Counted from the stretch's first letter, positions 1 to 8,793 are shown. The stretch is 64,000 bases of DNA from Proteus penneri (GCF_003144535.1 NZ_PHFJ01000011.1:62001-126000); one strand, 5' to 3'. The notes: a model not told the origin generated them from the sequence alone. Made by a program: numbers and translations.

Positions 1-1926
1 TTTAGAAAAGTGCAAATAAAAATAAAGATTGGATGCGTTTTCTTGTGTGAATAAATAATCTAATTCAAGTTGATAAGTTCGAAAATAGGCTTTTTTATTT
101 GTTACTGGATGATTAAGTAATGGTGTTATTTTATAAATGATATTGTCCTGATTTAGGCCAAGAGAAAAGGTATTTGAAGCAATTAATGTCCCTTTAAGGG
201 CATTGCCCGTTCTCACAGAAACTGAAAGTGATTGTTCACTTTCAGCTGCGCACTGTAATAACACCTTCATTTTTTGCGAATTATTTGTTTTTCCAATCGT
301 TTCTTCTGAAGGTAAGCAAAAATAGGCTTCTTGATTTAACAAAATACAGTTTTTACCCACCAGCATATCACTATACCCATATTGAGCTTTACTTAATTGC
401 GTATCAAACCCATGATTTAAATCCAACTCATAGCTTTTTTGTCGTACAGGCAAGTGGTTTTTAGTTTCTAGTGTAAGAGAAGCATAACCGTCATAAAAAC
501 GGAATATAGGTGCAGATTCTGTTAACCAAGCGCCAGAATCATCATGGCATTGTTTACCATTATGTCGGCTTAAATAAAGGTTTACGCCATTAAAACAGTA
601 ACCAGGAATATTAAGATAAGACTTGTTCTCTCGGCGGCCTTGACCAATGGTAAAGCTATTATTGTTTACATCATCAAGCACCATATAGTGTAATGCGCCC
701 CAAGGGGTATCAGAAATATAACGTACAGAAGGTAAAATTTGAGAGGGCGATAAATATGCTTTACTGCTATCTGGTGTAAAAAAAGTGTCTGTTTTTAATA
801 CATCACGACTATCCCCCGCGACACCATAACAGCCTTCATATTGAAAACTATCTGGTACTTTTTCAATACTTAAATAGTTGTGTTTAATACGAATAACAGC
901 ATCAATATGAGAATAGGTTTCGATACTTTGTAACATGGATGTTCGATGTAATATATCTTTGCCTATATCAAAGTAAGCTTTGTAATAGCTGATTTTAGGA
1001 TCGGTATGGCTATAGTCATGTCCATATAACTCTAAGCTATTCCAGCGAGAAAATGGTGTGTTAAATTCGATTTCAAAACTCTTTTTTATCCAAGCCTGAT
1101 AAAAAGATAATCCTGATGTGTAAATACCGGATAAAAAAACATTACTTTTATTATAATCATCTTTAAATATATTAGATGTTTGCCGATAAATGGCGGTATG
1201 AATTGCGCTATTAAATTTATCTACACTTTCTCTTAATGTTTTTAGATTACTTTTAAAGTAATCATCACTTAATTCAAGTTTATCTTTATTAGTGAGAATA
1301 TCGTAATGCGCAGCAACAAAAAGGGCGCAACAATGACAATAAAAAGGTAAGCCTGCGGATTGCGCTAAATTTAAGACTAATGGTTGTTGAGAAACGATTG
1401 TCGTAATTACATCATCAAAACGGTTGAGTACTTGTTCCCGTAAATCTTTTTTTTGTTGTACAGAATAATGCATTGTAGGATCAAGATAACGAGCAAACGA
1501 ATCAGAGAATAACTGATACACATCGGATATTCCCTCTGTGGTGAGTTTGATAATTTTAACATTATTATCAGCAATTTTAGCGTCAATAATACGAGAGACA
1601 TGCTCGATAATTTGATTAGCTAGCGAGCTATCTTTCATATTTTTATTCATCATACCAAAGAGTGCAGAGGTGATTTTTGATAATGCACCACCGACAACCG
1701 GTATTAAACCAATAATATGTCCGATGACGGTTTGTCCTACAATAATGGGAGCATTGAGTGGATCTTGCTCATTAAATTTATCGACAATGGTCGGTAATAC
1801 ATTACTATTGCGGTTAATCATATCCAACATACCTTCTTGGAGTTTTTGGTAGTCGATACAGATTAATGGCTGTGTTGCAGGGAGTGATGAAGGACTAATG
1901 GCGACTTTTAATGGATTGAAATGCAT
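1..1926 (-). CDS. Cry-like (three-domain delta-endotoxin family) protein, C-terminus beyond window
   Basis: Reading the minus strand from ATG at 1926 gives 642 codons with no stop before the window edge, so the C-terminus lies outside. AGGAG sits about 8 nt upstream of the start. Residues about 15-265 are predicted helical. Around residues 110-160 the text IIDAKIADNNVKI, TTEGISDVYQLF and RYLDPT follows the Cry helix 3-4 pattern. Around 180-215, QPLVLNLAQSAGLPFYCHCC then a downstream L and D reproduce conserved Cry block 1 (helix 5). Residues about 290-540 are beta-rich, and about 545-642 resemble the start of a domain III jelly roll. No signal peptide is visible, as is usual for crystal toxins. 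By family knowledge this would be a pore-forming protein. The target is unknown. It follows the metallophosphoesterase gene by 23 bp and is probably cotranscribed with it. Confidence 0.8.
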   Translation of the reverse strand, partial: MHFNPLKVAISPSSLPATQPLICIDYQKLQEGMLDMINRNSNVLPTIVDKFNEQDPLNAPIIVGQTVIGHIIGLIPVVGGALSKITSALFGMMNKNMKDSSLANQIIEHVSRIIDAKIADNNVKIIKLTTEGISDVYQLFSDSFARYLDPTMHYSVQQKKDLREQVLNRFDDVITTIVSQQPLVLNLAQSAGLPFYCHCCALFVAAHYDILTNKDKLELSDDYFKSNLKTLRESVDKFNSAIHTAIYRQTSNIFKDDYNKSNVFLSGIYTSGLSFYQAWIKKSFEIEFNTPFSRWNSLELYGHDYSHTDPKISYYKAYFDIGKDILHRTSMLQSIETYSHIDAVIRIKHNYLSIEKVPDSFQYEGCYGVAGDSRDVLKTDTFFTPDSSKAYLSPSQILPSVRYISDTPWGALHYMVLDDVNNNSFTIGQGRRENKSYLNIPGYCFNGVNLYLSRHNGKQCHDDSGAWLTESAPIFRFYDGYASLTLETKNHLPVRQKSYELDLNHGFDTQLSKAQYGYSDMLVGKNCILLNQEAYFCLPSEETIGKTNNSQKMKVLLQCAAESEQSLSVSVRTGNALKGTLIASNTFSLGLNQDNIIYKITPLLNHPVTNKKAYFRTYQLELDYLFTQENASNLYFYLHFSK

Positions 1927-1949
1927 AAAGAAAACTCCTTGTTTAATAT

Positions 1950-2882
1950 TTAGTTCCATTGTTCGATTAATTGAGGCTGGCCAGATAATCCGTTATAAAC
2001 AGCAATAGAAAGTTGCGAGCCATTAACTTCAACAGATAAGTAATCCCCTTTAAATAAAGCGCCACTGTTATAAACGGGAATATCACCAAAGATCTCACTA
2101 CCACCGTAACGATTATCTTGTCCAACATAGTGTGTATGGCCAACAAAAACTGCTTTCACACCATAGTGCTCAATCATGTATTTAAAAAAGGAGAGTTCTT
2201 CTTGAGAGGAGTTTTCAGGAAAATGTTGGTTACCATCATGAAAATTTAAAATAATGGTTTTATTACGATTGCGAGCTTGGATTAAATCTTTTTCTAACCA
2301 ATCAATGGAATCCGTGACATTGATTGTTGATGCAGCCCAATGGTCGAGTACTACGTGATAAGTAGGATAATTTTGTAATTGAACAAAATGGATTTCACCA
2401 TAGTCCCACGAATAGGCTTTACTACCTGAATATTCACTACTATCGTACCGGAAATTTTCTGAGGTTGAATAATGACGGTATTCTTCAATACGATAATGCA
2501 TATCAAACACCATGCCTCTGGCACAAGCATTCATACTGTAATCAGAATTACTCGGTTCTGAGCAATCACCGACATTATTTTGATAATCATGGTTACCTAA
2601 ACCGACATAGGTATTAAATCCTAAGGGAGATGGGGCAAAAAGAGAGCGAAAACTTTCTCGTTGGTGACGACGACCAAATTCCGTTAAGTCGCCGTTAATA
2701 ATACCAAAAGCAAAAGATTTTTCGCGATGTAATAATTGTATGCTATCTCTGACTTTTCTAACTGTTGCCTCCCAACGAGTTTGATCGTCATTGGGATCAT
2801 TATTATCTAAATTGAGTCTCCAAGGTTGAGGATCTGACATTACAATAATGTTGTAGTGTGTAGATTGTGTCGGGGTCGTCAT
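1950..2882 (-). CDS. Calcineurin-like metallophosphoesterase, partner of the Cry-like gene
   Basis: 310 aa, ATG start. Metallophosphoesterase motifs appear in order: SDPQ near residue 16, NGDLTE near 64, GLGNHDYQ near 95, NFHDGNQH near 215 and GHTHYVGQ near 250. The first metal motif is D-x-Q rather than the common D-x-H, a variant I associate with the CPPED1-like branch of the family. No signal peptide or membrane segment is evident, so it is probably cytoplasmic. The substrate cannot be read from sequence. It is the first gene of a probable two-gene operon with the Cry-like gene, 23 bp apart. The 181 bp upstream hold the ycdZ terminator hairpin and leave room for a private promoter. A role in toxin activation, immunity or target-cell lipid/nucleotide hydrolysis is speculation. 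Confidence 0.85.
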   Translation of the reverse strand: MTTPTQSTHYNIIVMSDPQPWRLNLDNNDPNDDQTRWEATVRKVRDSIQLLHREKSFAFGIINGDLTEFGRRHQRESFRSLFAPSPLGFNTYVGLGNHDYQNNVGDCSEPSNSDYSMNACARGMVFDMHYRIEEYRHYSTSENFRYDSSEYSGSKAYSWDYGEIHFVQLQNYPTYHVVLDHWAASTINVTDSIDWLEKDLIQARNRNKTIILNFHDGNQHFPENSSQEELSFFKYMIEHYGVKAVFVGHTHYVGQDNRYGGSEIFGDIPVYNSGALFKGDYLSVEVNGSQLSIAVYNGLSGQPQLIEQWN

Positions 2883-3002
2883 AGCTATATTCCTTTTCGC
2901 GTTTTGTGTGAGATCTCCTTTTTGACGTAAATAGAAACGAACTACAATTTCAAAGTTTGTTAGTCATCTATGAGGGAAAGTAGAAAATATAAGGGAAAAA
3001 AG

Positions 3003-3045
3003 AAAGCGGTACTTTAAGAGGGAAAGTATCAAGTTACCGCTTTTT
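3003..3045 (-). terminator. Terminator after the ycdZ-like gene
   Basis: The arms AAAGCGGTACTT and AAGTTACCGCTTT form a stem. On the minus strand it is followed by a T-rich CTTTCTTTTTT run, which fits termination of the ycdZ-like gene ending at 3064. On the plus strand the hairpin is also followed by five T, so it may work both ways. It separates the ycdZ-like gene from the phosphoesterase/toxin unit. Confidence 0.6.
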
Positions 3046-3063
3046 ATTGGTTTGATAAATTAA

Positions 3064-3528
3064 TTAAACTGCTTTTCTCTGTGATTTATTGGCAGCCCAC
3101 AGTCCACTCATTTTCATTGCATAACCAAATAACACACCGACAATAAGTGAAGGAATAGTTTGTGTTAAATCACCTTGAGCAGCAAAAATGGTACAGGCGC
3201 CAATAAAGGTACCAGGAATATAGGCAAGCAGAGTGCTTTTAGCTTGAACGCACATTATAAAGGCAATCACACCCGTTACGGCATAGCCGAAAATAGATAT
3301 ATCATCAAACAGTTGGCTACCATAAATAATTACTAATGCCCAAATCACGCCACTCATAATTGTGGCAATTGTTACTGCTAACCCTTTTAATCCTTCTTTA
3401 GGGTAAGCAAAATAAGCTGTACAACCTAGAAAACCAGCCCAACTTAATAAATCAAATTGATTAGCTACAAATGCCCAAATGGCAGAAAGAATGCCTGTTG
3501 TCAGCGCAGTAAAATAAAGCGTTCTCAC
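3064..3528 (-). CDS. ycdZ: DUF1097 inner membrane protein, YcdZ-like
   Basis: 154 aa, close in length to E. coli YcdZ. It is almost wholly hydrophobic with about four to five membrane segments. Family-typical stretches such as LSWAGFLGCTAYFAYP near the N-terminus, SGVIWALVIIYGSQLF in the middle and YIPGTFIGACTIFAAQGD near residue 110 match what I recall of the E. coli protein. The function of DUF1097 proteins is not established. It appears monocistronic, with its own terminator downstream and a long AT-rich region upstream. Confidence 0.8.
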   Translation of the reverse strand: MRTLYFTALTTGILSAIWAFVANQFDLLSWAGFLGCTAYFAYPKEGLKGLAVTIATIMSGVIWALVIIYGSQLFDDISIFGYAVTGVIAFIMCVQAKSTLLAYIPGTFIGACTIFAAQGDLTQTIPSLIVGVLFGYAMKMSGLWAANKSQRKAV

Positions 3529-3935
3529 GATAGACTCTTAAATATAAAGGGGATATTTACCCAGTTAACTAAAGGCGAAGTTTAGCATTGTCATTGACTG
3601 GTTTTCTATATTTTGATCATGAAACATGATAATTTTAATACCTATTTTTTCTCTATCTAAAATCTATTTTTCTTTTTAAAAAAGGAAAAGATAAAAAGTA
3701 AACGATTGCGTTATTTACTCAATGAATAAATAAAAAATAACTAGATATATCGTCTGATATTTATTTTTAATCGTGTAATTAAAGAATGGTATTAAATAAT
3801 ATAAAAAGTAAAAGAAGATAAGTCATTCATTTTACTTTTCTTGAGAAAGTTTATTACCTAAGTTAAATGCGCACCTATAACTTTTACCTGCTATAACCGT
3901 TAAATTGAAAATTACACGGTATAGCAGGTAAGTTG
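3529..3935. other. AT-rich intergenic region
   Basis: A 407 bp gap between ycdZ (starting at 3528 on the minus strand) and the hipA stop. It contains the palindromic repeat at 3882-3931, described separately, and presumably the ycdZ promoter. The remainder is very A+T rich and no convincing ORF, operator or RNA gene was seen. Confidence 0.5.
3882..3931. repeat. Palindromic direct repeat, copy 1 (hipA side)
   Basis: A unit of about 50 bp with inverted arms TACCTGCTATAACCG and CGGTATAGCAGGTA around an AT-rich loop (TTAAATTGAAA). It differs from the copy at 5596-5645 at a single position (A versus G in the loop). It ends 4 bp from the hipA stop codon. The transcript could fold into a stem-loop, but no T-tract follows on either strand. 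Confidence 0.85.
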
Positions 3936-5249
3936 CTAAATATTAGCTAATCTAACAACGCGTGCTTTCATTCCATCCAATATTGTATTGCTGATCTCAG
4001 AAGGGAAATCTTCGGGTAATTGCTGTTTTACGCGTTGTATAACATCGTCCATTTCTTGATAAAAATAACGAAGAATCTTGCTCATCAAGGAAGGATCGAA
4101 ACCGACAGCTTCGGCTGTTTGGTAAAAATGGCGAGGAAAAATTTGTTCTATTGCGTATTTTTTGCCTCGGCTTGCTTTTAATCCCATAGCAAGTTTTGCA
4201 TCTCGTGGATTAAGTCCTTTTCCTCCAAAATTGGGATAGATAGACATAATGTCATAAAGAGGTGCGAGATGAAAACGTCCTTCTTGGTTGATAAAAACAG
4301 AAAAATTCTTTGCATGTCCATCTGTTGCCGCTAACAGCCAAAATAGCACTTGCGCCTTCATAAAATGAAAACGGTCTTGATCGGCATTTGATGAGCCAAG
4401 TAAATATTTCATAATATCGATAATGCCAGGGCCCCCTTCATTTTCATATTTTAGTGCAGAAGGTATATTTAGAATTTGGCAAAAATCTTCTTGAGGTAAA
4501 CGTATTATCCACGATTTATCTGATGAGTATTTTCTATCAAAACGTTCTACAGCAAGCGCTTTAATATTTTTTGTTTTAATAATAGAGCAGTGAGGAACAG
4601 GAAGATCAAATTCTTTGGCAATTAAGGTACAAAGATATTCATTTTCTACACTATCGGATAAATCCATTGTATAAGAATGACCTTCAATAACACCAATAGG
4701 CAGCTTAATAATATGTGTAGTCGGCGTATTATTGTGTGGCACACACCAATGATCATCTTTTAAAAGTAATGCTGTTTTTTCTTGCGCACCAGCAATAGAG
4801 ATTCTGAAGTCAGGATATTCTTCAAGCATGCCGAGTGGTGTATTGGATTGATATCCTAGTAGAATTTTCTCAAGTTCAGTGTCATCGAGTTTGTGATATT
4901 CTATTTTTTTGATATTCGCGGGTGTACTACCACTAGGAAGTAACCTTAATGCACCAACAGTATCTGCACCGATAGCCGCTAAAAGATCAAAGGGTTGGCT
5001 TGAATTCGCATTATAGCGACTCACAATACGATTTCTAATTTCAGTATTATCAGGTAACAGATTATCAAAGAAATTATAGACACAGTCTCCTTGATATTCT
5101 TGAAGTTGTAATGGCATCGAAAGAGAGATCGGACGACTTCCTGGCTGATTAACCCAATCTTCAGTATATTGGAATGAATGCGCACCCGAGCTTTTTTTAG
5201 TAAAAATCCCCACATAGTATTCATTCATATATACATCAAGACTCGCCAT
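3936..5249 (-). CDS. hipA: HipA-family serine/threonine kinase toxin
   Basis: 437 aa, about the size of E. coli HipA (440 aa). The N-terminal subdomain (1-110) contains SLSMPLQ and NLLPDN. SIAGAQEKTALL near residue 150 is the regulatory and autophosphorylated serine loop. LLAATDGHAKNFS near 305 carries the catalytic Asp, and YDIMSIYP near 335 the metal-binding Asp. All core residues look intact. HipA kinases phosphorylate aminoacyl-tRNA synthetases (GltX in E. coli) and promote persistence. The hipB stop TAA directly abuts this ATG, so the two are one transcript, and HipB would neutralise HipA and repress the operon. The unit sits between two 50 bp palindromic repeats, suggesting it arrived as a cassette. 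Confidence 0.9.
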   Translation of the reverse strand: MASLDVYMNEYYVGIFTKKSSGAHSFQYTEDWVNQPGSRPISLSMPLQLQEYQGDCVYNFFDNLLPDNTEIRNRIVSRYNANSSQPFDLLAAIGADTVGALRLLPSGSTPANIKKIEYHKLDDTELEKILLGYQSNTPLGMLEEYPDFRISIAGAQEKTALLLKDDHWCVPHNNTPTTHIIKLPIGVIEGHSYTMDLSDSVENEYLCTLIAKEFDLPVPHCSIIKTKNIKALAVERFDRKYSSDKSWIIRLPQEDFCQILNIPSALKYENEGGPGIIDIMKYLLGSSNADQDRFHFMKAQVLFWLLAATDGHAKNFSVFINQEGRFHLAPLYDIMSIYPNFGGKGLNPRDAKLAMGLKASRGKKYAIEQIFPRHFYQTAEAVGFDPSLMSKILRYFYQEMDDVIQRVKQQLPEDFPSEISNTILDGMKARVVRLANI

Positions 5250-5510
5250 TTACCACTCCTCTTTCCATTCACTTTTGTGTGCTAAATTATTTTTAGCATC
5301 TTTAGGGTGAATTTCCATCTCTAAATTTAGTGCAGAGAGCAGTTTGAAAAAGGTTTCTAGTTTGGTGGAATTAGGATTAAGTTCAAAATTGGACACGGTG
5401 TCTTGTCGAATTCCTACTTTTTTGGCGACTTTACTTTGAGATAGTTTTTTTGTTAATCGGACATCTTTTAGATGTACGCTGAGTTGATAGGCGTTAATTA
5501 TAATCATCAT
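5250..5510 (-). CDS. hipB: HipB-family antitoxin, Xre-type HTH
   Basis: 86 aa. A helix-turn-helix spans about residues 12-65, with KKLSQSKVAKKVGIRQDTVS as the recognition region. The C-terminal tail is Lys/Glu/Trp-rich (SEWKEEW), as in E. coli HipB, where the C-terminal Trp is a degradation signal. It is immediately upstream of hipA. The upstream DNA carries iterated GGTTATAG elements, most simply read as its own operators. The start at 5510 (MMIIINAYQL) could instead be the second Met. Confidence 0.88.
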   Translation of the reverse strand: MMIIINAYQLSVHLKDVRLTKKLSQSKVAKKVGIRQDTVSNFELNPNSTKLETFFKLLSALNLEMEIHPKDAKNNLAHKSEWKEEW

Positions 5511-5515
5511 CTTCT

Positions 5516-5592
5516 ACCGGTTATAGGCGTTAATATCTAATATACCGGTTATAGCGTGTAGATCAAGGTCTAATGGTTATAGCGTGTAGATC
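5516..5592 (-). promoter_or_regulatory. Iterated putative HipB operators upstream of hipBA
   Basis: GGTTATAGCGTGTAGATC occurs exactly twice, at 5547-5564 and 5575-5592 (28 bp period), and a third partial copy ACCGGTTATAGGCG lies at 5516-5529. A reverse-oriented CTATAACC is present in the neighbouring palindrome. Spaced copies next to an autorepressed TA operon suggest HipB sites. The sequence differs from the E. coli TATCC-N8-GGATA operator, so the assignment is by position. Confidence 0.55.
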
Positions 5593-5595
5593 TGA

Positions 5596-5645
5596 TTTTA
5601 CCTGCTATAACCGTTAAATTGAAAGTTACACGGTATAGCAGGTAA
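5596..5645. repeat. Palindromic direct repeat, copy 2 (mnmE side)
   Basis: Same 50 bp unit as at 3882-3931, with one base difference, in the same orientation. It lies 10 bp past the mnmE stop. Together the two copies bracket hipBA as a 1.7 kb segment. This could be a target duplication, a recombination scar, or a stem-loop copied with the cassette. Confidence 0.85.
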
Positions 5646-5655
5646 TGTTGAGTTG

Positions 5656-5673
5656 TTATTTCCCAATACAGAA
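5656..5673 (-). other. Unoccupied SGI1/PGI1-type attachment site at the mnmE 3' end
   Basis: The last 18 bp of mnmE on the coding strand read TTCTGTATTGGGAAATAA. I recall the SGI1 attB as TTCTGTATTGGGAAGTAA, so this differs by one base. SGI1 and PGI1 islands integrate here in Proteus between trmE (mnmE) and hipB. In this window hipB follows after about 145 bp and no integrase is present, so the site is empty. Confidence 0.7.
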
Positions 5674-7020
5674 ACTAGAGAAAATACGACCTAATAAATC
5701 ATCTGAGGTAAATTCACCTGTAATTTCACTTAATGCTTGTTGAGCGAGTCTTAGCTCTTCTGCTAATAACTCACCTGATTTTGCATAAACCAGTTGCTCA
5801 TGACCTTGCTGTAAATGTTCTGCTGCGGTATTTAATGCCTGTAAATGGCGACGACGAGCCAAGAAACCACCTTCAGTATTACTGTTAAAGCCCATCGCTT
5901 CTTTTAGGTGATCGCGCAGTAACTCGATACCCATACCATCACGAGCAGATAAGCGGATCATCGGGTAGTTTCCTTGTGCCGTGATCTCAGCATTTTCCCC
6001 TGTTAAATCTGATTTGTTACGAATAACAGTCACAGGCAAGGTGTTTGGTAAACGTGCCATAAATTCAGGCCAGATATCTTCAGGTGTTGTTGCATCGGTT
6101 GTGGTGCTGTCAACCATAAATAGCACTCTGTCTGCTTGCTCAATCTCTTTCCAAGCACGTTCAATACCAATGCGTTCAACTTCATCACTGGCTTCACGTA
6201 AGCCTGCTGTATCGATAATATGCAAAGGCATACCATCAATATGAATATGTTCACGCAATACATCGCGAGTTGTACCAGCAATATCCGTGACAATGGCCGC
6301 TTCTCTGCCAGCTAATGCATTTAATAGGCTTGATTTACCTGCATTAGGACGACCAGCGATAACCACTTTCATTCCCTCACGTAACAGGCTACCTTGGCGA
6401 GCTTGAGCACGAACATCATCTAATTCAGCAATAACAGCATTGAGTTTTCCTTCGATGATGCCGTCAGAAAGAAAATCAATCTCTTCATCAGGGAAATCAA
6501 TAGCCGCTTCAACATAAATGCGTAAGTGAGTTAATGACTCTACCATCTCGTTAACATGAGAAGAAAATGCACCTTGTAATGAATTAATCGCTGAACGTGC
6601 TGCTTGTTCTGAGCTGGCATCAATTAAATCAGCAATCGCTTCTGCTTGTGCTAAATCGAGTTTGTCATTTAAAAATGCACGTTCAGAAAATTCTCCGGGA
6701 TTTGCAATACGCACACCAGGAATTTGTAAAATACGTTTTAGTAATAAATCTAGAATAACGGGGCCGCCATGGCCTTGTAGTTCTAGTACATCTTCACCTG
6801 TAAATGAGTTCGGATTAGGGAAGAAAAGGGCGATACCCTGATCAAGTACTGAGTTGTCATCATTGCGAAATGGCAGGTAATCGGCATAACGAGGTTTAGG
6901 CAATTTGCCTAAAACGGTTTGCGCCACAAGGGCAGCTTTGGGGCCAGAAACGCGTAGGATACCAACACCGCCTCTTCCCGGAGGTGTGGCCTGAGCGACG
7001 ATAGTATCAGTGCTATGCAT
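5656..7020 (-). CDS. mnmE: tRNA modification GTPase MnmE
   Basis: 454 aa, the same length as E. coli MnmE. The N-terminal tetrahydrofolate-binding domain starts [20 protein letters not shown]. The G domain lies in about 215-375, with [14 protein letters not shown] (P loop), DIAGTTRD (G2), DTAGLRE (G3) and RNKSDL (G4). The C-terminus CIGK carries the catalytic Cys. With MnmG it installs carboxymethylaminomethyl on U34 of several tRNAs. It lies downstream of yidC on the same strand, separated by a terminator, in the ancestral yidC-mnmE order. Its 3' end doubles as an island integration site. Confidence 0.98.
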   Translation of the reverse strand: MHSTDTIVAQATPPGRGGVGILRVSGPKAALVAQTVLGKLPKPRYADYLPFRNDDNSVLDQGIALFFPNPNSFTGEDVLELQGHGGPVILDLLLKRILQIPGVRIANPGEFSERAFLNDKLDLAQAEAIADLIDASSEQAARSAINSLQGAFSSHVNEMVESLTHLRIYVEAAIDFPDEEIDFLSDGIIEGKLNAVIAELDDVRAQARQGSLLREGMKVVIAGRPNAGKSSLLNALAGREAAIVTDIAGTTRDVLREHIHIDGMPLHIIDTAGLREASDEVERIGIERAWKEIEQADRVLFMVDSTTTDATTPEDIWPEFMARLPNTLPVTVIRNKSDLTGENAEITAQGNYPMIRLSARDGMGIELLRDHLKEAMGFNSNTEGGFLARRRHLQALNTAAEHLQQGHEQLVYAKSGELLAEELRLAQQALSEITGEFTSDDLLGRIFSSFCIGK

Positions 7021-7054
7021 GGTGTACTCGCTTAATCAGAATAATCATATCAAT

Positions 7055-7090
7055 ATAAAAAACAGAAGGCGGTCATTGTAGACCGCCTTC
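7055..7090 (-). terminator. Rho-independent terminator after yidC
   Basis: A perfect 10 bp stem (GAAGGCGGTC / GACCGCCTTC) with loop TACAAT, followed on the minus strand by TGTTTTTTA. It lies between the yidC stop (7151) and the mnmE start (7020). Confidence 0.85.
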
Positions 7091-7150
7091 GCTATTTTAT
7101 GTCACTTTCCTTTGAATGTAACCAAGGAAGAGGTTTTTCCTCATGTGACC

Positions 7151-8791
7151 TTATTTTTTGTCTCTACTGTGTAAGCCACGTTTTTCCAGACCGCGGTAAA
7201 TTAACTGCTGCTGGATAATGGTCACTAAGTTACTGACGATATAGTACAGAACCAGACCTGATGGGAACCACAGGAAGAATACAGTAAACACAACCGGCAT
7301 AAAGGTCATGATTTTTTGTTGCATCGGGTCAGTCACTGCAGTTGGAGACAGTTTCTGAATGATGAACATTGTCACACCCATTAATAATGGCAGGATGTAG
7401 TATGGATCTTGCGCAGACAAGTCTTGTATCCATAACATAAATGGCGCATGACGTAATTCAACTGAGCCCATCAGCATGTAGTACAAAGCAAGGAAGATTG
7501 GCATCTGGATAATCAGTGGTAAACAACCACCCAGAGGATTCACTTTCTCTTGTTTGTATAACGCCATCATTTCTTGGCTCATACGTTGTTTGTCATCACC
7601 AATACGTTCACGCAGTGCAGCCAGTTTTGGTTGCAGTAAACGCATTTTCGCCATGGAGGTGTACTGTGCTTTAGTCAGCGGGTACATGATACCACGAACG
7701 ATAAAGGTGATCATGATGATGGAGAAGCCCCAGTTACCGATAAAGCTGTGAAGGAATTTCAGCAGTTTAAACAGTGGCTGAGAGATAAACCATAACCAAC
7801 CGTAGTCTACAGACAGGTCTAAATGTGGCGCGATAGCGGACATTTCTGACTGAATTTCAGGACCAACCCATAATGTAGAGCTGATGTCAGCTGTGCTATT
7901 GGGTGCAATTGTCACCGGTGCTGATTTATAACCAATCAGAGCAATAGATTTGTTTTCCAAAGTGATAGTATAGAATTGATTATTCTGACTATCTTTAGAA
8001 GGAACCCATGCTGTTGCAAAGTACTGTTGTAACATTGCAACCCAGCCATTATTGGTGGTTAGAGATAAGTTTTTATCTTCGATATCACCAAAGCTGTATT
8101 TTTTATAGTTGGTTTCATCTGATGAGTATGCCGCACCACGATAAGTGTGTAGCGCAAAGTTGCTGCTACCAGTATCACGGCTTTCTGGCAATTTAACAGA
8201 TTGTTTTAACTGACCGTAGAAGTTCATTGTCAGTGTTTTATCTGTTGTATTCTCAATTTTGTAATCAACGCTGATATCGTATTGACCTTTTTTCAGAATG
8301 AAGGTTTTGATGAATTTCACCCCATCTTCATTCACAAAAGTCATAGGTACGCGTAATTCATCCTGATTTTCACCAAGTACGAATTCGTTTTTATCAGCAC
8401 TATAAACTGGGCGAGATTTCTGATCTGGACCATCAGGGCCGATTAAGCCACTTTGAGCCTGATACAGGAATTGTGGTGTAGTTTCCAGTAAACGGAAAGG
8501 CGTAGTCGAATTAAGCTCGGCGGGATAGGCTAACAAATCAGCCTCATCGATAGTACCGCCCTGAGTATTGATACGAAGATCAAGTACGTCAGTTTTTACG
8601 GTAATCAATTTTGCCTGCTCATTGCTGTTACCAGTTACAGCAAGACTATCACTGCTTGGCACGTCCGCTTGTTGCGAGACCTGAGCGGTAGTGGTGGTGT
8701 TTTGTGAAACTTTATCACCCTCCCACTGCTGCCAGATCAGGAAAGAAACGAACAGCAAAGCGATGAATAGAAGATTGCGTTGCGAATCCAT
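7151..8791 (-). CDS. yidC: Membrane protein insertase YidC
   Basis: 546 aa, close to E. coli YidC (548). The N-terminal signal anchor is [18 protein letters not shown] (residues 6-23), followed by a large periplasmic beta domain (about 60-340). The conserved insertase core has membrane segments at about 350-375, 420-445, 465-480 and 500-525, with [20 protein letters not shown] at the first core helix and a basic C-tail ending SRDKK. It inserts membrane proteins alone or with SecYEG. It is the last gene of the rpmH-rnpA-yidD-yidC series, starting 2 bp after yidD. Confidence 0.98.
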   Translation of the reverse strand: MDSQRNLLFIALLFVSFLIWQQWEGDKVSQNTTTTAQVSQQADVPSSDSLAVTGNSNEQAKLITVKTDVLDLRINTQGGTIDEADLLAYPAELNSTTPFRLLETTPQFLYQAQSGLIGPDGPDQKSRPVYSADKNEFVLGENQDELRVPMTFVNEDGVKFIKTFILKKGQYDISVDYKIENTTDKTLTMNFYGQLKQSVKLPESRDTGSSNFALHTYRGAAYSSDETNYKKYSFGDIEDKNLSLTTNNGWVAMLQQYFATAWVPSKDSQNNQFYTITLENKSIALIGYKSAPVTIAPNSTADISSTLWVGPEIQSEMSAIAPHLDLSVDYGWLWFISQPLFKLLKFLHSFIGNWGFSIIMITFIVRGIMYPLTKAQYTSMAKMRLLQPKLAALRERIGDDKQRMSQEMMALYKQEKVNPLGGCLPLIIQMPIFLALYYMLMGSVELRHAPFMLWIQDLSAQDPYYILPLLMGVTMFIIQKLSPTAVTDPMQQKIMTFMPVVFTVFFLWFPSGLVLYYIVSNLVTIIQQQLIYRGLEKRGLHSRDKK

Positions 8792-8793
8792 CG

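Noticed and set aside
3882-5645. The two 50 bp repeats as a CRISPR array
   Set aside because: Only two copies with 1.66 kb containing hipBA between them, and no cas gene in the window.
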